A stretch of 64,000 nt of DNA from Prorocentrum cordatum. Taxonomy: Eukaryota > Sar > Dinophyceae > Prorocentrales > Prorocentraceae. The DNA is taken from positions 274,133 to 338,132 of the forward strand of contig CAUYUJ010016294.1 in NCBI GenBank assembly GCA_963575745.1, written 5' to 3'. The notes beneath the pieces were generated by a model. The model was not told where the DNA came from, ran no database searches, and saw only the letters and a program-made list of their open reading frames with translations. Both the position numbers and the translations under genes were made by a program. This document shows positions 36,505-48,698 of this stretch, piece by piece. Positions within the stretch are counted from its first letter, which is position 1. Each line of letters starts with the position of its first letter.

Positions 36505-36692
36505 CAGGCGCCCCCAGGCGCTCCCAGGCGCTCCAAGGCGCTCCCAGGCGCGTTCCCAGGCGCGTTCCCAGGCGCTCCCAGCCGCTTCCAGGCGCTCCTT
36601 GGGGCTCCCAAGCGCTCCCGGCACGCTCCTAGGCGCTCCCTGGCGCTCCCAGGCGCTCCCAGGCGTTCCCAGGCGCTCCCAGGCGCTCCCAA

Positions 36693-36725
<33 letters not shown>

Positions 36726-36980
36726 TCCCCGGCGCTCACAAGAAAAGGTTTTTGGGTTTAGGGTGTTATATTTGTTGAGGATCAGGGGAGGTTTAGCATT
36801 GAAGCGCGAATCCCCAAAAGAGGGGGAGGGCAGCAGCAAAGGCTGCCAAGGCGACCCACTCGGGCAACATGCTCAAGCATCTCAGAGATGCCCTGTCTCT
36901 CGTAGACGGCGACGGTGATGCGCGGTGGGGTGGGCAGAAGCACGACGAGGTGCTTGGGAATTTAGGGTGTAGGGTCTAAC
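36505..36980 (-). repeat. Right half of the minisatellite block interrupted by element A
   Basis: The decamer array (AGGCGCTCCC) continues to about 36735. Then come GGGTTTAGGGTGTTATAT, GAGGATCAGG and TCTCAGAGATGCCCTG with GTAGACGGCGACGGTGATG. All these follow the uninterrupted array at 38300-38580 in the same order. Confidence 0.9.
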
Positions 36981-37700
36981 AGGCTTGGCCACGATTACAA
37001 CTTGCCCACGAACCCACCTGCGGTGGCCGTCAATCCCACCCGCAAGCCACCCCAACATAAAGATCATCTCTCCCCTCGTGAGATGAGCATCGAATACAGC
37101 GTCGACGACGAGGACAACGACGACGGCGACGACGGATGTGCGATCCCCTTGGCACGCGATTGCTGCAACGGGCGGGACGAGTCGGGTCGGGCGGAAGAGG
37201 TTCTGCACGCATGCGCAGGAAACGCTAGTCGGTAGAATCGGTGGATCGGGTCGCAACGGAAGGCACTTTGTATTGTAAAATACATAGGATTCTGCACGCA
37301 TGCGCAGAATGTGCTATCTGTTTCAGTAGACGGAGCGGGCTTACATAAGAGGGGCGCATAGGATTCTGGGTGATTTACATAGCGGGTCGTAAAGATCCCC
37401 ATAGCAGGTTCGATCCAGGAGTGCGCCTGGGAGCAGGCATGATCAGGAAATAATATGTTTTGCATCGGATTGTGGGTGGTTTACATAGCGGGTCGTAAAG
37501 ATCCCCATAGCAGGCTCGATCCAGGAGTGCGCCTGGGAGCACGCATGATCAGGAAATAATATGTTTTGCATAGGTTTGTGGGGGGGGTACATAGCGGGTC
37601 GTAAAGATCCTCATAGCAGGCTCGATCCAGGAGTTCGGATCACGGTTGGGACGCATGGGGTCTGGGTGATTCGGGTTTAATAAATATAGGGTTGAAGATT
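36981..37700. repeat. Mosaic of dispersed modules and 115-bp repeats
   Basis: 36,981-37,340 has a diverged version of the CAAGGCCAGGAATACC/CATAAAGATCATC module plus unique GC-rich sequence. 37,370-37,660 has three 115-bp GGTCGTAAAGATCCCC units. No gene. Confidence 0.7.
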
Positions 37701-38050
37701 CAGGGTTTAGGGTTTAGGGCTTCTCCTAGCGCAGCGGCCGACAGTCCAGGCAATGCTGCCCCCCCTTCGGCAAGCATGATTGGGGGGCGGTTAGCCGACC
37801 CGAGCAAGCTTGGCGAAGGGAGCAGGAGGTGCAACATCTTCCCACCCCCGGCCGCATGGCCGGCGACCTCCCAAACTAAAACCTTTTAGGGTTTAGGGCC
37901 GCTGGCCCCTAAATTCCCAAATGGCTCCAAGCGCTCCCAGGCGCTCCCTGGCGCTCCCAGGCGCTCCCAGGCGCCCCCAGGCGCTCCCCGGCGCTCCCCG
38001 GCGCTCCCTGGCGCGCCCAGGCGCTCCCAGGCGCTCCCAGGCGCGTCCAG

Positions 38051-38086
<36 letters not shown>

Positions 38087-38580
38087 CCCGGCGCTCCCCG
38101 GCGTCGCAGGCGCTCCCAGGCGTCCCAGTCGCTCCCAGGCGCTCCCAGGCGCTCCCCGGAGCTCCCAGGCGCTCCCCAGCGCTTCCAGGCGCTCCTTGGC
38201 GTTCCCAAGCGCTTCCAAGCGCTCCCAGGCGCTCCCAGGCGCTCCCGGGCGCTCCCAGACGCCCCCAGGCGCTCCCAGGCGCTCCCAAGTGCGCCCAGAA
38301 GCGCTTAGAGCGCCCCACACGTGTTTTTACGTGTCGGAGAAGTAGGAACCCGACCCGAGGACGAAAGGTCCCCGGGTTTAGGGTGTTATATTTTTTGAGG
38401 ATCAGGAGGAGTTTATTTTTGAATCGCGACTCCCAAGGGGCAGCCTACGGCTGCATGGGCGACCCACTCTGGCAACCCGCTGAAGTATCTCAGAGATGCC
38501 CTGTCTCTCGTAGACGGCGACGGTGATGCGCGGTGGGGTGGGCAGAAGCACAACGAGGTGCTTGGGAATTTAGGGTTTAG
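37700..38580 (-). repeat. Uninterrupted minisatellite block (empty-site paralog of the A target)
   Basis: TTTAGGG units, the CGCAGCGGCCGACAGTCC module, an unbroken AGGCGCTCCC array (37920-38300), then GGGTTTAGGGTGTTATAT, GAGGATCAGG and the GTAGACGGCGACGGTGATG module. The left part matches 24165-24643 and the right part 36505-36975, so this is what the A locus looked like before insertion. Confidence 0.9.
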
Positions 38581-39398
38581 GGTTTAGGGTGTTGCCCGCC
38601 AAGCGGTGTGGGCGCGCGCACGCATCCCACCCCCGCATCAAGATTGTTGGGGGTGGGATGCTGTGTGCGCGCTCGTGCTGCTTGTCCCCCCGCCCCAATC
38701 CACCCCGGCTATTCTCTTTTAGGGTTTAGGGGCACAGAGAGTTCTTCCCCCCAGCCCCCGCTCATGGGGGTGTCGAACACCACGTCGTCCTACCTGAGAA
38801 CGCGCAGGCGCTGTAACGCATTGGGGAACAGCCTCCAGGTTTAGTTCGCGCGCTGGGGAACGCCCGACCGGGCGATCTCTTCCGACTCTCGCAGGAGCGG
38901 TTCTGCGCGGTGGCGCGCGCGCAGCGGTTTGCCGGCCAACGAGGCGTCGTACCTTGTGGCCCATGTTACGCTGGCGACGCCAGAACCGCGCCTGCGCGCT
39001 CTTGTTCGATGCCCCGGCGCGCTGGCGAGCGCATATGGCGATTGAAGTAAACTTACGCAGGGCCTCAATCTCAGAAGCGATCATGGTGGGCCACGACAAA
39101 GGGGGCCAGCTCGCCGGACGCTCCGCGGCTCGCGCGCGCGCGAAGTTCCCGCGCTGACACCGCGTCGTCCTAGAGTCTCCGGGGTTCGTTCGCGCGTGGG
39201 GGGACGCCCGACCGGGCGACCTTTTCCGACTCTCGCAGGAGCGATTCTGCGCGGTGGCGCACGCGCAGCGCTTCGTCTCGGATGGTGGGAGGGGGGGCGG
39301 GCCTGGCGCCCCCTCGATGCGACGCACCAGGCAGCGCGTCGCGCGCGTCAGCCGGCCGGCCGGCCGGCAAGGTTGACGCAACGCGATCCCAAGGCAAG
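38581..39398. repeat. GC-rich region with an 85-bp direct duplication
   Basis: 38,846-38,930 and 39,189-39,272 are near copies (CGACCGGGCGA, TCCGACTCTCGCAGGAGCG, GTTCTGCGCGGTGGCGC). Open frames on both strands are long but unconvincing. A CGGCCGGCCGGCCGG run is at 39350-39370. Confidence 0.65.
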
Positions 39399-39690
39399 TG
39401 GAAGAGCACGTAGTGGCCTACAGTTGGCTCCGGGCATTCAAAATCCCGGAAATGGTGTTCTGGGAAATCCAAGAGCACGAAGTGGCCTACAGGTGGCTCC
39501 GGGCATCAAAAATGTAGCCCGGGAATTGAATTCTGGGAAGTCGAAGAGCACGAAGTGGCTTGCAGTTGGCTCCGGGCATCCAAAATGTGGCCCGGGAGTG
39601 GTGTTCTGGGAAGTCCAAGAGGACGAAGTGGTTTACAGTTGGCTCATGGGTCGGGAGGGCGGGACATTCAAGTATGGTGCGTGTACACTT
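39399..39690 (+). repeat. Tandem repeat of about 70-75 bp, four copies
   Basis: Each unit has AAGAGCACGAAGTGG, TACAGTTGGCTCCGGGCAT, CAAAAT and GTTCTGGGAA. Units begin near 39399, 39470, 39545 and 39618. Confidence 0.8.
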
Positions 39691-40018
39691 GACACGCGTG
39701 AACCCTAACGGGCGGGTCGGGTCGGGCGGGCGGGCCCTAACGGGCGGGTCGGGTCGGTCGGGCGGACCCTAGCGGGCGGGTCGGGTCGGGCGGGCGGGAC
39801 ATTAAAGTATGGTGCGTGTGCACTTGACGCGCGTGAACCCTGACGGGCGGGTCAGGTCGGGTCGGGCGGGCGGACCCTAACGGGCGGGTCGGGTCGGGTC
39901 GGGCGGACCCTAACGGGCGGGTCGGGTCGGGCGGGCGGGACAGTAAAGTGTTGCGTGTACATTTGACACGCGTGAACCCTAACAAGCGGGTCGGGTCGGG
40001 TCGGGCGGACTCTAGGGT
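39691..40018 (+). repeat. GGGCGGGTCGGGTCGG GC-rich array
   Basis: Longer relative of 1691-1925. It includes three spaced copies of GTGCGTGTACACTTGACACG-like sequence, giving a higher-order unit of about 125 bp. Confidence 0.75.
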
Positions 40019-41050
40019 TCGCGGCCGCCGCGCGCGCGTGCACTTTGTCGTATTTGTTTGCAATGGAATATGAGCATGGACACATCTTGTAAGAGCAGGA
40101 TGTTACGTTTATCGTATGTTTTACCATATAAAACACCGGTTTACATACCCGGCCGCAACCCGGGCCGGGCACTTTGTATTGTAAAAAATATGGTTTTCTG
40201 ATCGCATGATCAGGATATAGTATTTCTTGCAAGGGGAAAGCCGGGGTCGCGACCGGGGCCGGGCACAATGTATTGTAACAAAAATATGATTTTCTGATCG
40301 CATGATCAGGATATAATATTTCTTGCAGAGGATGGAGGGGGGGTGCATAGCGGCCGGTTTAGAAGGATTTAAGGTTTAATAATTATAAGGATTAGAGATT
40401 TAGGGTTTAGGGTCAACGAGGCAAGGCGAGGAATACCTACCTGCATAGGCACTCATCTGCGGTGGCTATCAATCCCCCCCGCATCTCCACCCCCACATAA
40501 AGATCATCTCTCCTCTCATGTTCGTCCGTGGCTGCAGCATAGCATAGCATAGCTAAACAGATAGGCGCTGCGAGGCGCGCGCGGCTGCTGCGCGCAGGTG
40601 CACCGTATTTTTTGCAATGGATTATTGGCATGGACACATCTTGCAAGAGCGAAATGTTGAGTTTATATTATTTTGTACAATGGAAAGCGCACATCAGAAA
40701 CGAGGAATGATCAGGATGTAATATTTTTGGCAAAGGATGGAGCATGTTGAAAGGCAGAATGTTAAGTTAATATTTTTTACAATATAAAACGCGGGTTTAC
40801 ATACGGGTGCGCGACCACGGCCGAGCACTTTGTATTGTAAAACATAGAGTTCTCTGATCGCATGATCAGGATATAATATTTTTTGCAATGGTTAGAGCGG
40901 GGTCGCGACCGGGGCTGGGTGGAAAGTAATGTAAACAAATATGGTTTTCTGATCGCGTGATCAGGAAATTGTATTTTGTGCATAGGAGAAAGGCCGACTT
41001 GCATAGCGGCCGCTTTTGAAGGATTTAGGGTCTAATAATTATAAGGATTA
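40019..41050. repeat. AT-richer dispersed block, GATCGCATGATCAGG type
   Basis: Six or more copies of CTGATCGCATGATCAGGATA plus a T-rich tail and GCATTTTGTATTGTAAAA-like sequence, interrupted at 40410-40540 by the CAAGGCCAGGAATACC module. Parallels 22190-22640. No gene. Confidence 0.75.
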
Positions 41051-42360
41051 GAGATTGAAGGTTTAGGGTCCACTAGCTCAAACTTGCAGCCCACTTGACC
41101 GTGTCCCACCCACCCATGACCCAAGACATTGATCTCGATGCGGTATCAACACGCGACTCGCAAAACGACGACGAGGACGACGCCGATGACGACGACGTTG
41201 ACATTGTTTTCAAAACGACGACGACGCGGCCGCGCAAAGACACTTGGGACGCGGCTGCAACGCCGATGCGGCCCGCGCGCCACGGCGCGCGGAGGCCGAC
41301 GCAAGAGCGATGCGATGCGCGCACGCGCGGCGCCACAACGAGTAGCCCCACCCCCCCGCAGAAACTCACCGACGCCTTGGCGATGCATAAACCAACTCGA
41401 CGCGAGGCGCGCGGAATAATTCGCTGCTGGGCGAGATCGCTGCCCGCGACGCGGCTCGCGAAGGCCGATGCATGGGCGATGCGACGCGTGCGCGTGCGAA
41501 GAACCCAGCTCGACGCGATGCGCGAGGAATAGTTCGTTGCTCGGCGAGCGCGCTCCCCGCGACGCGGCGCGCGAAGGCCGCGTCGACGAGGCGCAGCTGC
41601 GCCTTCCTCCGGGAGCTTCTCGGCGAGAGGCTCCCGGGGGAGGGGGGCTTCTGGGCGGCCGTGATCGCCCCGCCGCGCTGGCTCCGTGGCGCTTGAGCGC
41701 GCCGCGGAGTGACCGCGCGGCGGGGCGGCCATATCCGCTCGGAAACCCAGGGGGCCATGTCCAGCCTCCACGGGGCGGCCTCTGGGGAAGGGCACGGGGG
41801 CGGCTCTCAACCCGAAAGGGTCGAGGTCGCGCCCGTACCTTTCGCGAAAGACAGTGCTGACGCCATGCCTGGCATACCGAGGCCATGAACGTCTGCCACG
41901 AGTCTGGGCGAGGGGAGTACCCTCCACTTTCGCAGGCTCTCCCAGAACGCCACTCCGGGTACTCCGGGAGTTTGCAGATCCTCCCAGAACGCCATTCCTG
42001 GCGCTCCGAGGGCAAGGATCTGCGTGAGGGGTGCGTCCTGGGATTTTATCTGGCCAGAACGCCATTCCTGGCGCTCCGAGGCCAAGGATCTGCGCGAGGG
42101 GCGCACCCGGGCGCTCCGAGGGCAAGGATCTGCGTGAGGGGTGCGTCCTGGGATTTTATCGGGCCAGAACGCCATTCCTGGCGCCCCGAGGCCAAGGATC
42201 TGCGTGAGGGGCGCACCCTGGGATTTGCAGATCCTCCCAGAACGCCATGCCTGGCGCTCCGAGGGCAAGGATCTGCGTGAGGGGTGCGCCAAAATGGGGG
42301 GGGGCGGCCGAAGGAGGGACTGAAGGGCTTTTAGGATTTAAATTGTTATAGGCTCTTAGT
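41051..42360. repeat. GC-rich dispersed block, second copy, with a tandem of about 57 bp
   Basis: Both ends match 22641-23400. 41,935-42,290 carries five to six units of CCAGAACGCCATTCCTGGCG with CTCCGAGGGCAAGGATCTGC. CCATTCCTGG-CGCTCC can form small hairpins. Long overlapping open frames on the minus strand differ from those of the other copy, so no gene is called. Confidence 0.75.
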
Positions 42361-42450
42361 TTTTAGGGTTCAGGGTTTAGGGTTCGGGTTAGGGTTAGGG
42401 TTAGGGGAAGGGTTGGGGTTAGGGTTTAGGGTTTAGGGTTTAGGGCTTGC
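42361..42450 (+). repeat. Interstitial TTAGGG/TTTAGGG tract
   Basis: Mixed GGGTTA and GGGTTTA units; same position relative to the preceding block as the tract at 23400. Confidence 0.85.
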
Positions 42451-43190
42451 ATTGGCGCATGCGCGCGCTAGCTGCGATCCCCCCCACATCAAGGTTGTTG
42501 GGGGGGATCGCTGCCCAAGCCGCGCGCGCTATGAACTTGCACTCCCGCCCCAGACCACCCACAGTAAAGCCCTTTAGGGTTTAGGGTTTCTCCCCCCAAC
42601 CCCCCTATCAAGGGGGGCTTTCGTGTTGTGTGCGAATGCGAATATTCCGCGGGGAGCACGACGACGCGGTTTTGGCATTGCGTTCTTGGTACGCGCGCAA
42701 AGCGCTTTGCGCAGGCGCAAGAGCCAGCGTCGTCGCATGGCCAACAATCTTTGCCGTGGGTTTAGCTGCATTCGGCTGGCTCCCAGTTGGCGCATGGCTT
42801 TGCCGAAGAACGGATTCTTCTCCTGCGGGTGTTCATTGCAATCAGAAGGCACAGGAGAGGCCTCAAGGCCAGGCGTCGCCGCATGAGGTTTTGAATTACG
42901 GCGTTGGCCTGTCGCAGACGCAGCATTGCCCCTGGTTCCAGTAGGCCTCCTGCATTGGCTTTTGCCGTTGGCCTGGCTGCCCTTGCAGCCGCCGTCGTAG
43001 ACGGCTGCCGCTGGCGCAGCACATCCACAGGGGTCCGAATTGCCTTCGGCGCTGGAAAGCAGCACTGCGAGGGCGCTGGCGCGGCAATCCCATGGGCCCC
43101 CGTGGGCCTCGAGCGAGTAGCCGCGCCGTCGGGCTCCTCGCTGACGCCGACGCGCACGGCAGTTGTATTCGCCCGCGGCTTTGGGTTTTG
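42451..43190. other. Unique GC-rich region without a supported gene
   Basis: 42,477-42,507 has an inverted repeat (CCCCCCACATCAAGGTTG / TTGGGGGG). The rest has open frames on both strands, but no domain and no spliced-leader relict. A gene cannot be excluded. Confidence 0.4.
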
Positions 43191-43950
43191 CTTTGAGGTC
43201 GCCCCCGCTGAAGCGATTGCAAGCATCGACGCAGACGCTGTCGACGCGAGCTTCGGAAGGCGGGAGGAGGAGCGCGAGGGGGTGGGTCTGGCACCCCCTC
43301 GCTACGATGCGCGCGCATGGCTGCGGCAGCACGTCCATGGCAGACCCCCTGGAATGCCTTGGGGAGCTCTCTGGGAGCGCTGGGGGAGCGCCTCGACCTT
43401 TCCCAAGGATGGAAGCACGTGGGAGCGTCTGGGAGCGCGACAGGACACGCAGAGTGCTCCGCGAGCGCGAGCCGTGAATTGCCCGTTGGGCTTGACCGTT
43501 GGCGTCGCCCCCGCTGAAGCGATTGCATTGTCGACGCAGCCGCCTTCGGCGCGAATTTCGCATGGCTGGAAGGGGGAGCGCGAGGGGGTGGGTCTGGCAC
43601 CCCCTCGCTACGATGCGCGTGCATGGCTGCTGCAGCACCTCCATGGCCTACCTCTTGGAATGCCTTGGGAGAGCTCTCTGGGAGCGCAGAGAGAGCGCCT
43701 CGAGGTTTCCCCAGGATGGAAGCACGTGGGAGCGTCTGGGAGCGTGACAGGACACGCAGAGTGCACCGCGAGTGCGGGCCGTGGGTTGTCCATTGGGCAG
43801 GACCGTTGGCTTCGCCCCCGCTGAAGCGATTGCATTGTCGACGCAGCCGCCTTCGGCGCGAGCATCGGGCGGCTGGAGAGGGAGCGCGAGGGGGGGGGGT
43901 CTGGCGCCCCCTCGCTACGATGCGCGCGCATTGCTGCGGCAGCACCTGCA
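43191..43950 (+). repeat. Tandem repeat of about 307 bp
   Basis: GCCCCCGCTGAAGCGATTGC occurs at about 43202, 43508 and 43815. Each unit continues with GGGTCTGGCACCCCCTCGCT, CTCCATGG-type sequence and GGAAGCACGTGGGAGCGTC. The end of each unit contains the GGGAGCG core and leads into the decamer array. Confidence 0.85.
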
Positions 43951-44965
43951 TTGCGGGGGAGCGCCGGGAAGCGCCGCCAGGGAGCGCTGCCGAGTGCTTG
44001 CGAATGCATGAAAACGCTTGGGAGCGCCATGGGACTGCTTGAACTGCTTAAACGCGCTTGGGACGCCGGGGAGCGCTTGGGACCACCTGTGGGAGCTTGG
44101 GAGCGCATGGGAACGCCTGGGAGCGCTAGGAGCGTGCTGGGAGCGTGTCGGGAGCGCCTGGGAGCGCGCCGGAGCGCCTGCGAGTGCTTCGGAGCGCTCC
44201 GGAGCGCTCGGAGGCGCCAGGGAGCGCTTGGGAGCGAGCAGGGAGCGCCTGAGCAGGCTGGGAGCGCCTGGGAGCATGCAGGTAGCGCTTGGGAGTACCT
44301 GGGAGCGCTTGGGAGCGCCAGGGAGCGCCTGGGAGCGCCTGGGAGCGTGCCGGGAGCGCCTGAGAGCGCCTGGGAGCGCCATGCGCCTGGGAGCGCTTGG
44401 GAGCGCTTGGGAGCGTGCCGAAAGCGCCGGGGAGCGCTTGGGAGCACATGGGAACGCTCGGGAGCGCTGGGGAGCGCTTGGAAACGCTTGGAAGCGCCTG
44501 GGAGCGCCTGGAAGCGCTTGGGAGCGCTTGGGGGCGCCTGGGAGCGCGCCAGAGCGCTTGGGAGTACTTCGGAGCGCCCCGGAGCGCTCGGAGGCGCCAG
44601 GGAGCGCTTCGGAGCGCGCAGGGAGCGCCTGAGCAGGCTGGGAGCGCCTGGGAGCGCGCAGGAAGCGTTTGGGAGTACCTGCAAGCGCTTGAGAGCGCCA
44701 GGGAGCGCCGGGGAGCGCCTGGGAGCTTGCCGGGAGCGCCATGCGCCTGGGTGCATGGGGAGCGCTTTGGAGCGTGCCGAAAGCGCCGGGGAGCGCTTGG
44801 GAGCGCCTGGGAACGCTTGGGAGCGCTGGGGAGCGCCTGGGAACGCTTGGGAGCGCCTGGGAGCGCTTGGGAGCGCTTCGGAGCGCTTGGGGGCGCCTGG
44901 GAGCGCTTGGGAGGGCTGGGGAGCGCTTGGGAGCGCCTGGGAGCGCTTGGGAGCGCCTGGGACGT
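43951..44965 (+). repeat. Largest GGGAGCGCCT decamer array
   Basis: About 1 kb of 10-bp units with GGGAGCGCTT, GGAGCGCCAG and GGGAGCATGC variants. A higher-order repeat of roughly 380 bp is visible, since GAGCGCCTGAGCAGGCTGGG occurs at about 44245 and 44623. Confidence 0.9.
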
Positions 44966-46230
44966 GCGCCAGCCGAAAGAACGCCGCATACTGTATTTTC
45001 ATATGGTTTGCGGCCCCACGGACGGCCGAAATGGCGCCGCATGGTGTATTTTCATAGGTTTCGAGCACCAGGGGATGGAACCAATCGCAGCGAACCCTTT
45101 GGCTGGGCCTAGGGTTCAGGGTTCTATTCATCTCTCAGAACTCACGAGGCATCCCCGCGGGGGAGCGCATCCTCCTCAGCGCTACGCGCTTCGTCGGTGC
45201 GGCGTGCGCGCATGGGCGGACTCGCTGATCGCTCGGCCAGGCGCCACGGGCTTCTGACGATGCACCGCCCGTGGCTTGCAGTTTAGGGTTAGGCGTTCGG
45301 GGTTAAGGGTTAGGGGTTAGGGTTTAGGGTTTAGGGTCTAACAGGGCAAGGCCAGGAATACTTACTTGCATAGGCACTCACCTGCGGTGGCTATCAATCC
45401 CCCCCGCATCTCCACCCCCACATAAATATCATTTCTCCTCTCATGTTATACCGTGGCTGTAGCATAGCATAGCATACCATAGCAAGCGTGGCTCGATCCA
45501 GGAGTGCGCCTGGGAGCAAGCGCTTAGCAAAGAGGCGGCGGCCGCGCGCGTGTGTACTTTGTCGTTTTTTTGCAATGGAATACGAGCATGGCCACGTTCG
45601 CCGTGCGCTGAAAAGTTGTTTGTGACGCCCCGATTTACAAGAATGTTGCAAACCCCATTGGTTTTTTCAATGATTCAGGATGCACGCGGAGGGCGATCCT
45701 GCACGATTGTGGTATGAGAAAGTCATATGTGTTCGTATGTGTTGTTGATATCGCTTCTGAAAAAAAAAAAAAAAGAAAAAAGAAAGAAAAAAAAAAACAT
45801 TGAAAACACATTGTGTTTCAAAGGATTTCGCCATGATCGCGCGGCTGCCGCGCGCATGTGCACTCTGTAGTATTTTTCGCAATGGATGATTGACATGGAC
45901 ACATCTTGCAAGAGCAAAATGTTGAGTTTATAATGTTTTTTACAATGGAAAGTACACAGCAGGAACAAGGACTGATCAGGATGTAATATTTTTTACAAAG
46001 GATGGAGCATGTTGAAAGGCAGAATGATAAGTTTATACTATATTTTACAATGTAGAACTCCGGTTTACATAACGGTTCGCGACCCGGACCGGCCACTTTG
46101 TATGGTAAAACCTAAAGTTTTCTGAGCGCGCATGATCAGGAAATAATATTTTTTGCGTAGGATGGAGGGGGGTTTGCATAGCGAGCGGTTTTGAAGGGTT
46201 TAGGGTTTAATAATTATACGGGTTAGAGAT
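44966..46230. repeat. Dispersed blocks, copies of 1201-1690 and 22190-22640
   Basis: 44,966-45,490 repeats the block at 1201-1690, including GGCCGAAATGGCGCCGC and CACGGGCTTCTGACGATG. 45,490-46,230 repeats the GATCGCATGATCAGG block, with an A-tract of about 37 bp at 45760-45797. Confidence 0.75.
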
Positions 46231-46695
46231 TTAGGGTTTACACAACGTATTAGCGTCTGCGGACTTCGTAGCGGGGCCAATTGGCTTGCGCTATCGCTGA
46301 GAGCGCTTTCGTGCGTGCCCGCTCGAAGATCGCGCCCCCTCCTGCGCGGCGGATGTCTCCTTGGGAGCGCCTGGAGCACCTGGGGGCGCCTGGGAGCGCT
46401 TGGTCCCGCCTGGGAGCGTGCCGGGAGCGCCTGGGAGCGCCTGGGAGCGCTTGGGAACGCTTGGGAGCGCGCCGGAAGCGTTTGGGAGCGCCTGGGAGCC
46501 TTTGCCTGGGAGCGCTTCGGGGCGCCTGGGAGCTTCGCGATCGCCTGGGAGCGCCTGGGAGCGTGCCGGGAGCGCCTGCGAGCGCCGCGGAGCGTGCTGG
46601 CGTGCCTTTCGGGAGCCGCTCCCGTTCGCCCCGGGAGGGCCCCGGACCGCCTGGGAGCGCTTCAAAGCGCCCGGAAGCGCTTGGGAGCGCCCGGA

Positions 46696-46730
<35 letters not shown>

Positions 46731-46845
46731 TCTGGAGCGCCTGGGATCGCGGGCCGTGACCGGGGGCGCATCCGCCCGTCGAAATGTCTACGACAGTAGC
46801 GGGGTCAATTGGGGTGCGCTCCCGCCTGGGAGCCCCTGGCGCCTG
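46231..46845 (+). repeat. Decamer block at the left side of element B
   Basis: Begins ACACAACGTATTAGCGTCTG and CGCTCGAAGATCGCGCCCCC. Decamer array 46355-46750, then degenerate units up to GGCGCCTG, where element B starts. The left part is nearly the same as 61205-61330. Confidence 0.85.
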
Positions 46846-46885
46846 CTTAGTTGTTCGTTGTGTTGTAAGCTGGTTGTAACTTCTG
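46846..46885 (+). repeat. Element B left terminal inverted repeat
   Basis: CTTAGTTGTTCGTTGTG then TTGTAAGCTGGTTGTAAC; pairs with 60711-60748. Confidence 0.85.
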
Positions 46886-47159
46886 CAAGTAGTTATAACT
46901 AGTTACGTATGTTGTCCAAAACGGCACAGGTTATATCTAGGTTACGCATGCGTTTTAATTACTATATACGTATACAGCACATGTATGATCGACAACCGAC
47001 TGTTACACAATAGTATATAAGGTCGCATTCGAACGTGCATGTTGCGAAAATCGGAAGTTGTTGGCGCCGACGCAAGACATTGCATATCTTCCTGACAATC
47101 GATTTTTTATATGGCCCATGTAGCGCACACAGCTGACCGCACGAGTGCACGTGCCCGAC
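46886..47159. other. Element B left subterminal region
   Basis: AT-richer unique sequence with AGTTATAACTAGTTACG, GTTATATC and GGTTACGC, then the 3' flank of the p600 gene. No gene. Confidence 0.6.
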
Positions 47160-48615
47160 TCAGCCGTGCACCTGGTCCCAAAAGCGGGCGGCCACGTTGT
47201 AGGCCGCGGAGGCCGCCACCTTGTCTGTCTTCTTGAAGAGCGCGTAGCCACGCGTGGTGAAAGCCCCACGCGAGATCCGCCTGGCCACCTCTCGCTTCAA
47301 GAAGCTCTTGGAGAAGTCCTTCGGGAGGCGCCGCAAGAGCTCCGCCGTGGTCTCGGAGACCTCGGCCTCCTTGCTGCCCGCGGCACTCGGCGCCGCCGAG
47401 GGCCTCTTGCAGGCAGGCGCCGCGGAGGGCCTCTTGCGAGGTGGAACCGCCGCGGCGGGCTTGCCACCCAGCAAGGGGACCTCCTCGTCGTCGGAGGCCT
47501 CATCCTCGTCGGAGTCGTCCCCTTTCTTCTTCCTCGTACCTTCGCATTCTCCAACACCTTCTTGCCAGCCGCGACGATAGCCGCAATGCCTGCTGGAGCG
47601 GGCGCGGCTGCGTCTGCAGGCGGCCCGTCGCCCCCCTCCACCTCGACCGCCACCTTCCCGCAGGCATGCTGGTCCTCGATCGCGAGGCACGCCGCGACTG
47701 CAGGGCCCTTCGAGGCGTAGCGCCTCTTGCCAGATGGAGACCCGCCGTCGTCCTTCAACCTGCGCAGCAGCAACTCCGCGAGGTCGTCGCTTCGCTCCTT
47801 CCGATTGGCAACCTTGGCCGACGAACTCTCCGCGGCCCGCTGCCTCCCCCCGATTGCCAAGTTGGTGGACCTCGCAGGCATCACATCTGTCCGTGTCATC
47901 TGCTTGATCTTCATTGGCTCAATTTTCGTCTTGACGGGGCCATCGCCGTCGGCGTACGCCCGCGGGTACTGCTTCACGAAGTCCTTGGGGTCCAAGGGGT
48001 AGCTCAGCAACCCCATCTGGCCAGGGGTGATCAGCCTCTTGGCTGACATCTTCAGTTTGAATTTGTGGAGCTGGTCGTACGCCTCATCGGGCTGGAGCGA
48101 GCGGCCATGACAATGAGACAAGATGGCCAACACGTCTTTGACCATAGGGTCCCACGGGTGACGCGCCCCGATCTGCATGAGGAAGTCGGTCATCTTCCTT
48201 CCTTCATTTCCCAGGAGTTGTCCTTATCCATAATGGTCCCCCAAAGCCCCTCTGTTAAGTAATGGCACATGTGCAAGTGAGTCTGAGTCTGCGAGGTCCC
48301 CGAACTGCTGGCGCGCCCGCCCTTCATGCGCAAAGAGATGGCCGACGCCATTGCGCCCCGTTGCTCGTCCTTGAAGATATGCGTGGGTTCAGCCAACGCC
48401 GCCAACGCAGCAGTGCCGTCGTCGATGTCCTGGGGGAGGCTCTTCACGGCCTCCAAGAAATGCGATGCGCGAGACTGGCGGGATTCCTGTTGGGGGTCGG
48501 CAGAAGACGGGGGGTGCGTGGGTGGCGTAATCGTAAGATCGCGTATATCGTCGTCGTCGTCGTCATGTCATCGTTGCACTATCCCTCCCCCGCTCCCTCT
48601 CTCTGCCTCTGCCTC

Positions 48616-48698
<83 letters not shown>

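Noticed and set aside
41073-42125. 350-codon minus frame
   Set aside because: Falls in a dispersed block; the other copy at 22.6-23.4 kb does not keep the frame.
43608-45131. Long open frames over the decamer array (up to about 500 codons)
   Set aside because: 10-bp period gives a 30-bp codon cycle free of stops; composition explains it, and frames on both strands are equally open.
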